Shown here: in pieces, positions 46,101 through 53,395 of the stretch
Numbering within the stretch: the stretch's first letter is position 1
Layout: every line of letters begins with the position of its first letter
Source of the DNA: Planctomycetota bacterium
GTDB lineage: Bacteria > Planctomycetota > UBA1135 > GCA-002686595
Length of the DNA: 64,000 nt
Assembly: GCA_012959525.1 (NCBI GenBank)
Contig: DUDB01000012.1
Location: forward strand, 1 to 64,000
Direction: 5' to 3'
Notes under the pieces: model-generated
The model's input: the letters and a program-made list of their open reading frames with translations, nothing else
Databases searched by the model: none
Told to the model about the DNA's origin: nothing
Position numbers and translations under genes: made by a program

Positions 46101-48974
46101 ATTCGAAACCGACGGGCGCCGTTTTCGTCCCGCGCCCCCGCCCTTCACTGCCAGGGCCCGGCCCGTGTGCGACGCCTTGCACTTCGACACCTCTTCAGGT
46201 GTCCCGCTGACCACGACCCTTCCGCCCCCGGCACCCCCTTCAGGTCCCAAGTCGAACAGATAATCTGCCGCTTCGACCAACTCGAGGTTGTGCTCAATCA
46301 CGACGACCGTGTGCCCCTGGTCAACAAGGCACTGCAAGGCTCCCGCTAGACGCCCCACATCCTCCATGTGCAACCCCGTGGTAGGTTCATCGAGCAGATA
46401 CAGCACGTGGCCATGGGTGCGCTTCTGTAGGTGCGTGACGAGCTTGATCCGTTGGGCCTCGCCCCCCGAGAGGGTCGTCGAAGGCTGGCCCAGGGTGAGA
46501 TACCCCAGTCCCACGTCGCACATCCACTGCAGCGGTCTTGCGATTCGGGGGTGGTCCTTGAACAACACCAAGGCCTCATCCGCCGTCATGGCGAGGACAC
46601 CCGAAATGGAGTGTCCGCGGTAGAGCACGTCCAGGGTCTCAGCCTGAAAGCGGGCACCACCGCACTCCACACAGGGCACGGTCACGGGAGCAAGGAATTG
46701 CAACTCTACCAGCTCGGAACCGGCACCCTTACACACCTCGCAGCGCCCACCTTCAACGTTGAACGAGAAGCGGGACTTGCCGTAACCCCTCACGCGACTC
46801 TCGGGTAGAGCGGCGAACAGGTCCCGAATAGGTCCTAGCACTTTGGTGTAAGTCGCAGGGTTGGAGCGTGTAGTACGGCCAATAGGTGTGGCGTCCACAA
46901 CCACCAGATCCGTCAACTGCTCCACGCCCTGCAGGCTCTCGTACTCCCCGGCCACCTCGCACTCGCGCCCCAGGGCGCGCAGAACGGCGGGCCTCAAGGT
47001 GCGCTGGATCAGGGTCGACTTGCCGGATCCCGACACCCCGGTTACCGCCACGAGGCAGCCTAAAGGCAGATCCAGGTCAACGTCTTGGAGGTTGAACGCG
47101 GAGGCGCCGGTCAGGCTGAGGAATTTTCCGTTCCCAACGCGCCGCTCGGTGGGCGCGGGCAACCGAATCTCCCCGCGCAGCAGGCGCCCAGTTGGAGTAT
47201 CCGCCTTGGCCACCACCTCCGGCGTTCCTTCCGCTACGACCCGCCCCCCGAGGTGGCCAGCACCTGGGCCGACGTCCACGATCCAATCGGCCGCGCGCAG
47301 GGTGCTCTCGTCGTGCTCAACCACCACGACGCTATTCCCCTGGTTCACCAGGTCCCGGAGTGCTTCGAGCAGCGCCAAGTGATCCCTTGAGTGCAAGCCG
47401 ATCGAGGGTTCATCGAGCACGTACAGAACACCCACCAGGCCCGCACCCAACTGGGCCGCGAGGCGAATGCGCTGCGCCTCCCCACCGGAGAGCGTGTCGG
47501 CACCGCGTTCCAGGCACAGGTAACCCAATCCGACCTTTTCCAGAAAAGCCAGACGGCGCCTGACCTCGGAGAGCAGATCACGGGCGATTCGAGCCTGACG
47601 CTTGTCGAGGTCCAACGCCCCGAGCCGTCGAGGCAACTCGCTCACGGGCAAACGGCACAACTCTGGAAGCGTCACGCCGCCCAACTGGACGTGCCGTGAG
47701 GCCTCCCCCAGCCGAGAGCCGTCACATTCGGGGCATGCCGTGGTCGTCAGGAAACGCCCCACGAGGCGTCTCTGGGTCCCCTTTGCGGTCGCGCGCTCCA
47801 GCTCCGTCAACACCCCGCGGAAAGGGCGCCGCCAGGTCCACTCCCCACGTCCGCGCTTCCCCTGCCAGCGCTTCTTGTCCTCGAATCGCTCGTCACCCGT
47901 ACCCCTAAGAACTATGTGCCGCGCCTTGGGGGTTAGCTCAAGCCAGGGCGTGTCCAGGCTGAAACCGCCAAAGGCAGCGATCTGTTCCAGAAAGTCAAAG
48001 TCCACCCTCGGGAAGAGCAGGGCACCACCGCTAGCTCGAGTAACGGCTAGAGCGCCATCCCGTATGGAGAGCAGACCATCCCCCACGACAGCTTGCTCGG
48101 TGGGCGCCTTGAGGGAGCCCAGGCCCTTGCACGTCGGGCAGGCTCCGTGAGGCGAGTTGGGTGAAAATAGCCGCGGCTCCAGAACGGGAAGCTCCCGCCC
48201 CGTCTTGGAGCAAACAGCCTGGGTGGAGACGCTCTGAACTCCGTCCTGCGTCACGACGAGCATGCCCCCATCTCCAAGCTCCAAGGCGGCATCAACAGAT
48301 TCCCGCAGGCGGCCCGGATTGTCCGTGCTTGGCTTGAGACGATCGACGATCACCTCGATGGAGTGCATCTTGTAGCGGGCAAGCTCTGGAACTTCCTCGA
48401 TGCGTTGCACCTCCCCATCCACTCGAACCCGCACGTACCCCTTGCGGCGCAAATCTTCGAAGAGCGCCTTGTGCTGTCCCTTCCGATCCCTCACCAGTGG
48501 AGCGGCTAATTGCACGGCCTTGCCCTCGTAGGTGCGTAGCAACTCTTGCACCACCGATTCCGGCGTCCGGGACTCTACCGGCTCACCCGACCAGGGGCTG
48601 TGGGCAACACCGGCGCGAGCGAAGAGGACCCTCAGGTGGTCGGTGATCTCGGTCAATGTCCCCACGGTGGAGCGGGCCCCTCTGGGTATGGAACGTTGAT
48701 CCACGGCAATGGCGGGTGACAACCCACTGATGCTCTCAACGTCAGGCATGGAGATCCCCCCAAGGAATTGTCGTGCATAGGCCGACAGGGTCTCCAGGAA
48801 CCGACGCTGCCCCTCCCGGTAGAGAGTGTCGAACGCCAACGACGACTTCCCTGATCCGGAGACGCCCGTCACGGCCACCAATGCGTTGCGCGGCATGTCC
48901 ACGTCCACCCCCACCAGATTGTTCTGGCGAGCACAACGAATGCGTATGAGATCATCCGGGCGGATGCGCTTCAT
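43161..48974 (-). CDS. uvrA: Double-length UvrA (two UvrA copies fused in tandem)
   Basis: A 1937-residue protein, twice normal UvrA. Four ABC modules are present, with Walker A motifs near residues 37 (GVSGSGKSS), 648 (GVSGSGKST), 993 (GPSGSGKTS) and 1616 (GPSGSGKSS), and four LSGGEAQR/LSGGEARR signatures. Zinc modules: in copy 1 the first has only one Cys of its first pair (CSKTG) before GACPTC, while copy 2 is intact (CTECG ... GACEQC); both second modules are complete (GGRCEVC/PCVEC and RGRCPAC/TCEEC). UvrA finds DNA damage and loads UvrB. ATG 48974 fits the usual UvrA N-terminus; an upstream ATG at 49097 has an AAGGTGG ribosome site and would add 41 residues. Fused UvrA is also known in chlamydiae. 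Confidence 0.95.
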   Translation of the reverse strand: MKRIRPDDLIRIRCARQNNLVGVDVDMPRNALVAVTGVSGSGKSSLAFDTLYREGQRRFLETLSAYARQFLGGISMPDVESISGLSPAIAVDQRSIPRGARSTVGTLTEITDHLRVLFARAGVAHSPWSGEPVESRTPESVVQELLRTYEGKAVQLAAPLVRDRKGQHKALFEDLRRKGYVRVRVDGEVQRIEEVPELARYKMHSIEVIVDRLKPSTDNPGRLRESVDAALELGDGGMLVVTQDGVQSVSTQAVCSKTGRELPVLEPRLFSPNSPHGACPTCKGLGSLKAPTEQAVVGDGLLSIRDGALAVTRASGGALLFPRVDFDFLEQIAAFGGFSLDTPWLELTPKARHIVLRGTGDERFEDKKRWQGKRGRGEWTWRRPFRGVLTELERATAKGTQRRLVGRFLTTTACPECDGSRLGEASRHVQLGGVTLPELCRLPVSELPRRLGALDLDKRQARIARDLLSEVRRRLAFLEKVGLGYLCLERGADTLSGGEAQRIRLAAQLGAGLVGVLYVLDEPSIGLHSRDHLALLEALRDLVNQGNSVVVVEHDESTLRAADWIVDVGPGAGHLGGRVVAEGTPEVVAKADTPTGRLLRGEIRLPAPTERRVGNGKFLSLTGASAFNLQDVDLDLPLGCLVAVTGVSGSGKSTLIQRTLRPAVLRALGRECEVAGEYESLQGVEQLTDLVVVDATPIGRTTRSNPATYTKVLGPIRDLFAALPESRVRGYGKSRFSFNVEGGRCEVCKGAGSELVELQFLAPVTVPCVECGGARFQAETLDVLYRGHSISGVLAMTADEALVLFKDHPRIARPLQWMCDVGLGYLTLGQPSTTLSGGEAQRIKLVTHLQKRTHGHVLYLLDEPTTGLHMEDVGRLAGALQCLVDQGHTVVVIEHNLELVEAADYLFDLGPEGGAGGGRVVVSGTPEEVSKCKASHTGRALAVKGGGAGRKRRPSVSNESAPKSIEVRGARTHNLRDLDVSIPHASLTVITGPSGSGKTSLALDTIHSEGRRRFVESLSTYARQFLGDRDRPPVESLTGLGPSVAVEAGTIGAHPRSTVATTTELHDHLRVLWARAGTARCPEHGGVLEPADPGILTRRWLKGEGAGQSGLLLAPVFGHGRPVPADPQAAMRRLASSWMEAGYVRAQVDGQLHRLDALQRVDCQQSLDLVVDRMALKADKRARIAEGIEQSAALAHGRVSFQCAKGLRLEASTSGACTECGFQLDSALEPRHFSFNTHVGACEQCAGLGETVVCDPDLLVTDDHLALVDGAIGGKLGRYLTKGKGYYETLLRAVARSHRINLNQPIGAMTSKSRDLLLRGVGARATYKVTLTKTTRNTEMVEKLTLPWTGLCGHVNAWHRKTDDPGWAALLETVMRKTCCPTCEGERLAPAPRAVRLQRKRLPEVLSLSVTDALAWMRTLKLRSALAEVIAPVISEITGRLSLLEKVGLGYLTLDRSAATLSGGEARRVRLSASLGSELVGVCYVLDEPTVGLHPADVESLCDALCALRDRGNSVLVVEHDGALMARADWIVDMGPGAGRQGGRLVGAGTPADIAANPHSMTGAYLRGELSLPAAPERPVATQLPAPIFLAGARVHNLKGANLEVGFGRMTGICGPSGSGKSSLVLDTLLPALQGEASEGRWKSCVFPEELRVVVVDATPIGRTPHSVPATYTGLLGPLRELFARTPAARQAGMGPAHFSFNSTRGRCPACDGRGARLVEMQFLADLWLTCEECDGLRYKPEVLEIKHRGLSMADVLALSVDDAAEYMAHQPKCLQILQTLQEVGLGYLGLGQPSTTLSGGEAQRVKLASELARLNQVTQASAPSIIVLDEPTTGLAASDCTRLHAALRALADRGHAVVLIEHHTDLLSSCDSLIELGPEGGAGGGRVIARGTPAELQAHTSSRTAPFLGGRGKPLVRPRRASKGKARAKPVGGGVN

Positions 48975-49171
48975 CGAAGGGTGGGTACGGCGATTTGGGA
49001 GTAAGCCTGGGCCTGTCCGCCCCCCCCTGATTGGCTCCTGGGAGGGGCCTGAAGAAGGGTCTATTGGGGATTTGGGCCGCCCAAGCGAGTCGGTCATTGT
49101 AACAGCCCCACCTTCAATCCTCCTACCCCCCGCGGCGGCGACCGACTCCAGAATCCACCCACACCTGGGTC
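48975..49171. other. Region between the phosphatase gene and uvrA, likely uvrA leader
   Basis: 197 bases. On the minus strand TACAAT overlaps the alternative uvrA ATG at 49097, preceded by AAGGTGG. Either translation starts at 49097, or this stretch is a promoter and leader for a start at 48974. No LexA-like box (GAAC-N4-GTTC) is seen. Confidence 0.35.
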
Positions 49172-49981
49172 CTATCCGTCCTGCTCAACCCGAGCCAGAT
49201 GCTGGATCATCGCCCCGTGAAGCGCAGGGCACCCAGCCACGATACTGCCCCCTCGGAGCCAATCCTCCTCGCCCCGCACGTCCGTCACACACCCACCCGC
49301 TTCAAGGACCAGCAGCCCCCCGGCGGCCACATCATGCGGCGAGAGGTGATACTCCCAGAAGCCGTCCAGCCGCCCATCGGCGACATAGGCCAGGTCCAGA
49401 GCTGCGGACCCCATTCGGCGCAGGCCCCGAGCCTCATGGAAGAAGCTCGCAAACTGATCCAGGTTGGAGGGGCTGAGTTCGCTGCGCCGATAGGCAAAAC
49501 CCGTTGCCAGAACGGCGTCACGGATCGTCTCGACGGGCGAAACCTGCATCGGCCGCCCGTCAACACTCGCACCCCCTCCGCGTACCGCGCTGAAGGTCTC
49601 CCCGAGTACGGGTGCGTGAATGACCGACACCTGTGGCTGCCCGTCAAACCAGAGGCCCAGGGAGACGGCAAAACACGGCAGTCGATGGATGAAGTTGACC
49701 GTCCCATCCAATGGGTCAAGAAACCACCGCGGCCGATCATCCAACGCGTCACGGGTCTGCTCTTCCGCCTCGATGGCGTGTCCGGGACAGGCGCTTCGCA
49801 GGCGGTCCACTAGAACGCGCTCGGCTTCAAGGTCCGCAGCCGTCACCAGATCCCGGTAGTTAGTCTTCCGACCGATTGCCTGAGGATCCAAATTACCAAG
49901 ATGCCCGAGCAGAACGTCTCCGGCCTCACGCGCAGCATCCTGGGCGAGGGCAAGAAGTTGCTGCCGCTCTGCAAGGTCCAT
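49172..49981 (-). CDS. Inositol monophosphatase family protein
   Basis: A 269-residue magnesium-dependent phosphatase of the IMPase/SuhB/CysQ superfamily. Seen: AIEAEEQ (metal ligands), WFLDPLDGTVNFIHRLP (the family signature) and HDVAAGGLLVLEAGGCV (second signature with Asp). The substrate could be inositol phosphate, histidinol phosphate or PAP and cannot be told apart here. ATG 49981 overlaps the upstream stop as TGATG; a GTG one codon earlier (49984) gives GTGA and is equally possible. It is co-translated with the PBP4-type gene. Confidence 0.9.
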   Translation of the reverse strand: MDLAERQQLLALAQDAAREAGDVLLGHLGNLDPQAIGRKTNYRDLVTAADLEAERVLVDRLRSACPGHAIEAEEQTRDALDDRPRWFLDPLDGTVNFIHRLPCFAVSLGLWFDGQPQVSVIHAPVLGETFSAVRGGGASVDGRPMQVSPVETIRDAVLATGFAYRRSELSPSNLDQFASFFHEARGLRRMGSAALDLAYVADGRLDGFWEYHLSPHDVAAGGLLVLEAGGCVTDVRGEEDWLRGGSIVAGCPALHGAMIQHLARVEQDG

Positions 49982-51663
49982 CACAAAGACACCAGCAGGC
50001 TACAGATCCGATCCTGCATGGGTTTCCAGCAGCGCGTATTGAGCCCGGGGGTAATGCGGTATTCCACCAGGATGGAAAAGGCCAGTGTGCGCTCCGATGA
50101 AGTCCGCACCACCCCGGCGAGCGCGCTCGTGCCGTTAATAAAACCGGTCTTCCCCCAGACACGCCCCTTACTACTCTGGCCGGTCAAGCGCCGCTCTAAG
50201 CTTCCCCGCAGGCCAGAGAGAGGAAGCGCCTCCAGGAAGAGGCTTGCGCTTCCATCATCCCGATCCATGACCGCAGCGATCAGTGCTGTCAACTGGCTGG
50301 CGCTGACACGGTTGTCCCGGCTCAACCCGGAGCCATCCACTTGCACAAGGCCGGACGAGGGGACGCCTAGGATCTCCAGGGCGCGCTGGGTCGCAAGCGC
50401 CCCCCCGATCCGGTCCCCTTGGCCGGCAGCCTTCGCTCCCAGATGCAGGAACATCTGATCGGCCACGGAGTTGTTGGAGTGGGTGAGGATCGGGATTAGG
50501 TACGAGGCAAGGGGGGTCGTGATCTGGGCCACCTCACGGCCGCCAGGCCCACCGCGGAACCGGCGAAATCCGCCCTCCACGGACACGCCTCGCCGGGCGA
50601 GCCCCGCAACCACTGCATGCCCGAACAGGTCGACAGGGTCTGGGTGAGCGAAGCGCCATGCGCGCTCCCCGGAGCCAGCCGGAATACTCCCCTCCACCGT
50701 CACGCCCCACTGATTAGCCCCCACCCGCACGTCATACCTGCTGCTTCCGGAACCCGTTACGACACTCCCCTTGGGAACCAGACCGTGGCCACGCGGAAAC
50801 ACACGCACTTCGGCGGCGCCGCCCACCCGCCCTGGCGTCACCCAGGCTGTAAGGCAACCCGCGTTGGCGCTGAAGCCCCCAGACAGTGCGCAGTACTCCT
50901 GCCAATAATCGTTGGGGGGCGGCCAAGCGGGTCCCGGAGTCGGCTCGGGGTAGCTCCCCTCATCAAGGATCAAGGCACCCCGAACGCGACAGATGCCTTC
51001 CGCCAGGAGGGTGTCGGCAAGCGGATCGAGCCATGGATCCAGGGAGCCGTCCCCTCCCTCCGCGTAGAGGGGATCTCCATCTGCACGGACGACGAGGTCG
51101 CCAAGTAGAACACCCTCACCTATGGCCCCGAGAGCCTCGACCGGGGTGACGAACTGGGCGGCTGGACCAAGAAGTACAAGTGCGGCAGCGCAGGTGACCA
51201 GCTTCTGGTTGGAGGCCGGACGCATGGGGATTTGCCCTTCGATATCCAGAACGACTTCGTGGAGATCGAGGTCCCGGACATGCGCCGTCACGCGAATATT
51301 GGATCCGTTGGCCTTGCCCTGACTAACAGCCGCAGCATCGCTGCAGGCGTGCTGAATCGCCGCCTCCACTGCCGACTTGAGGGTGCGATCCAGGTTCCAG
51401 GTCCAGGGAGCGCCCCCGAAGGATGGGGCACCACCCCCTGGAATCCCGTCCGCAGGCGCCGCGCCAAGGTTGGAATCCGCGACGCTCGTTGGGCCCAAGG
51501 TGCGGGCACCCGGCCGGGTCAACTCCACCCGGCCCGACGTCGCCTCCCCACCAAATCCATCCCAGAGCAGCGGCAGCGTCAGCAGAGCCAACACCAGACC
51601 CCCGCCCAGGTAGATCAGTCTCGGGGAGAAGGCAGTCGATCGTCTTGGTTCGCCAGTATCCAT
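49981..51663 (-). CDS. dacB: D-alanyl-D-alanine carboxypeptidase/endopeptidase, PBP4 (S13) family
   Basis: A 560-residue serine peptidase acting on peptidoglycan stem peptides in the periplasm. Catalytic motifs: S151-N-Q-K154 (PASNQKL), THSNNSVADQ (SxN) and GKTGFING (KTG). An N-terminal transmembrane or signal segment (LIYLGGGLVLALLTLPLLW) is followed by about 50 residues of low-complexity linker before the catalytic domain. The large insert between SxxK and SxN typical of PBP4 is present. Its first 49 bases overlap the 3' end of the M28 peptidase gene; with no later ATG this start is accepted, but a shorter form is possible. It works in the same pathway as the amidase/muramidase fusion encoded downstream. 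Confidence 0.93.
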   Translation of the reverse strand: MDTGEPRRSTAFSPRLIYLGGGLVLALLTLPLLWDGFGGEATSGRVELTRPGARTLGPTSVADSNLGAAPADGIPGGGAPSFGGAPWTWNLDRTLKSAVEAAIQHACSDAAAVSQGKANGSNIRVTAHVRDLDLHEVVLDIEGQIPMRPASNQKLVTCAAALVLLGPAAQFVTPVEALGAIGEGVLLGDLVVRADGDPLYAEGGDGSLDPWLDPLADTLLAEGICRVRGALILDEGSYPEPTPGPAWPPPNDYWQEYCALSGGFSANAGCLTAWVTPGRVGGAAEVRVFPRGHGLVPKGSVVTGSGSSRYDVRVGANQWGVTVEGSIPAGSGERAWRFAHPDPVDLFGHAVVAGLARRGVSVEGGFRRFRGGPGGREVAQITTPLASYLIPILTHSNNSVADQMFLHLGAKAAGQGDRIGGALATQRALEILGVPSSGLVQVDGSGLSRDNRVSASQLTALIAAVMDRDDGSASLFLEALPLSGLRGSLERRLTGQSSKGRVWGKTGFINGTSALAGVVRTSSERTLAFSILVEYRITPGLNTRCWKPMQDRICSLLVSL

Positions 51664-53315
51664 GTGGTCAAGAAAGCCAGTCGCGCCGAGGCTGCGATCT
51701 TCTTCGCGTCGATGCTGTCAGGAGTATCCCGCCAGGTGTGGTAGTCCTTGTTCTTTTCTATGGGAAAACCCTCGGTGAAAAACACAGCTGGAATGCCAAT
51801 GGAATGGAAGGAGTAGTGGTCCGAGCGCTGGAAGACTCCTGGATCATTGACCTCCGTAATCCGCCTGACACCAGTCCGACCCAGCCGATTGGCCCGAGTG
51901 ACGATTTTCTCCAGGCCAGGATTCTGCTTGAACCCAAAGCAAACCACCTCGCTGGCCTCGCCCACGCCCAGCATGTCCATATTCACCATGGCCACCACCT
52001 GCTCGCGTGGGATCGGAAGATTCGCAGCCAATTTCGCTGAGCCGACAAGTCCATCCTCCTCCGCGGTAAATGAGGCAAACAGAATACTGCGCCGCGGGGT
52101 GGTCCCCTTAAAGGCTGCGGCGACTTGCAGCAGGGCAGCCGAACCGGACCCGTTGTCGTCGGCTCCAAGACCTACCCGTCCACGCTTACCCACTCCTATA
52201 TGGTCGTAGTGCGCCCCAACGATGACGACCTCCTCGGCCAACTCCGGGTCGCTTCCCGGCAGGAGCGCCACGATGTTGTTCAGCAACAGATCGCTCTCCT
52301 CTGTCGCTGAATTCATCACGACCACCCGGTCCCTCAGGCGTAACCTCGAGGGCTTCCCCGATCGGTCCATGCGTTCGGCAAGTTCCGCGATGTCCTTGCC
52401 CGTAAGAGCCTGCGCGCACTCTGCGCTGATTTCCAAAGCAGGTAGGGGCGCATCGCGCCAGCGGTCCGTATCAGGGGGGTTGAATGACGCGTAGGTGTAG
52501 CGATAACTGAGGGGTGCGGCGGGCGGCCCCTCCCCGTCCTTACTCTTACGCTTGGGGTAAGGCCGGCGCATGATGAGGACTCCAGCGGCACCCTCCTTCT
52601 GCAAGGCGGCAATCTTGTTCCAAATGGAGGCCAGAGCCGTGACCTCAGCCCCGTTGAATCGGCGCTTGTGGTTGGGCTCGCCCTCGATGATCAGGGCCAC
52701 CTTGCCCTCAAGGTCCACACCCTTGAAGTCATCATAGCCCTCCTTCTTGGCCTGAATTCCAAAGCCCGCAAAGACCAGCTCGGCACCGACCTCTCCGCCA
52801 CAACGAGGAACAGGTACGAAGTCCTGCCCCAGTGCGAAGGCTTGCTCTACTCCATCCACCACCAAGACTAGCTCGGCGTTCTTACCGTCAGGCCGGGTCC
52901 GGGGAGTCCCCCTGCGGCTGCCCGTATCCACCTCAACAAGAAAGGGACGCAAATACGTGCCTCCGTCTCCTTGTGCAGACCAGGGGGGGAGATCTCTGTC
53001 CTTGGCCACCCGCTTCCAGACGTCCCCACTGTCACCCGCCGCCACGAATCCGCACGAACGGAACGTTTCACAGATGTACTCCGCAGCCAAGCTCTGGCCC
53101 ACGCTCGGAGAATCCCGTCCCTCTAGTTCAGGGGAGGCCAAGAAATTAACGTGTGCCTGCACGGCCTTCTCCCCGATCTTCCCCAAGGCCCCCGCAGGAG
53201 GATCTTGAGCACCCGATGCGGATCCGATCACCCAGCAAGCGAGCAGGCAAGCCAACGGGGCACGCACGTCGATGCCGATTCGGGGCAGAAGGGGGCGTGG
53301 CGCATTCTGGCTCAT
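51615..53315 (-). CDS. Secreted M28-family zinc aminopeptidase-like peptidase
   Basis: A 566-residue exported peptidase (signal LACLLACWVIGSASGAQD). The two-zinc catalytic site is visible: HYDHIGVG, then GADDNGSGSAALL with the bridging Asp, then FTAEEDGLVGSAKL with the catalytic Glu pair, VNMDMLG and FQRSDHYSFHSIGIP. A protease-associated type insert around residues 170-270 (ELVFAGFGIQAKKEGYDDF, AAGVLIMRRPYPK) precedes the catalytic domain. Family members release N-terminal residues or dipeptides. It is the first gene of a minus-strand convoy leading into dacB; an 80-base gap separates it from the hybrid kinase gene. Confidence 0.93.
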   Translation of the reverse strand: MSQNAPRPLLPRIGIDVRAPLACLLACWVIGSASGAQDPPAGALGKIGEKAVQAHVNFLASPELEGRDSPSVGQSLAAEYICETFRSCGFVAAGDSGDVWKRVAKDRDLPPWSAQGDGGTYLRPFLVEVDTGSRRGTPRTRPDGKNAELVLVVDGVEQAFALGQDFVPVPRCGGEVGAELVFAGFGIQAKKEGYDDFKGVDLEGKVALIIEGEPNHKRRFNGAEVTALASIWNKIAALQKEGAAGVLIMRRPYPKRKSKDGEGPPAAPLSYRYTYASFNPPDTDRWRDAPLPALEISAECAQALTGKDIAELAERMDRSGKPSRLRLRDRVVVMNSATEESDLLLNNIVALLPGSDPELAEEVVIVGAHYDHIGVGKRGRVGLGADDNGSGSAALLQVAAAFKGTTPRRSILFASFTAEEDGLVGSAKLAANLPIPREQVVAMVNMDMLGVGEASEVVCFGFKQNPGLEKIVTRANRLGRTGVRRITEVNDPGVFQRSDHYSFHSIGIPAVFFTEGFPIEKNKDYHTWRDTPDSIDAKKIAASARLAFLTTWILANQDDRLPSPRD

Positions 53316-53395
53316 GGGCGCCGAGCATAGCGGTCAGCCCACCTCATTGGCCAGCGAATAGGGCCCGCGCCGGACTGGCCCCGAAAGACCCTCTA

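Noticed and set aside
53349-53380. GGCCAG...CTGGCC inverted repeat between the kinase and M28 peptidase genes as a terminator
   Set aside because: Only six base pairs with a 20-base loop and no T-run on either strand.
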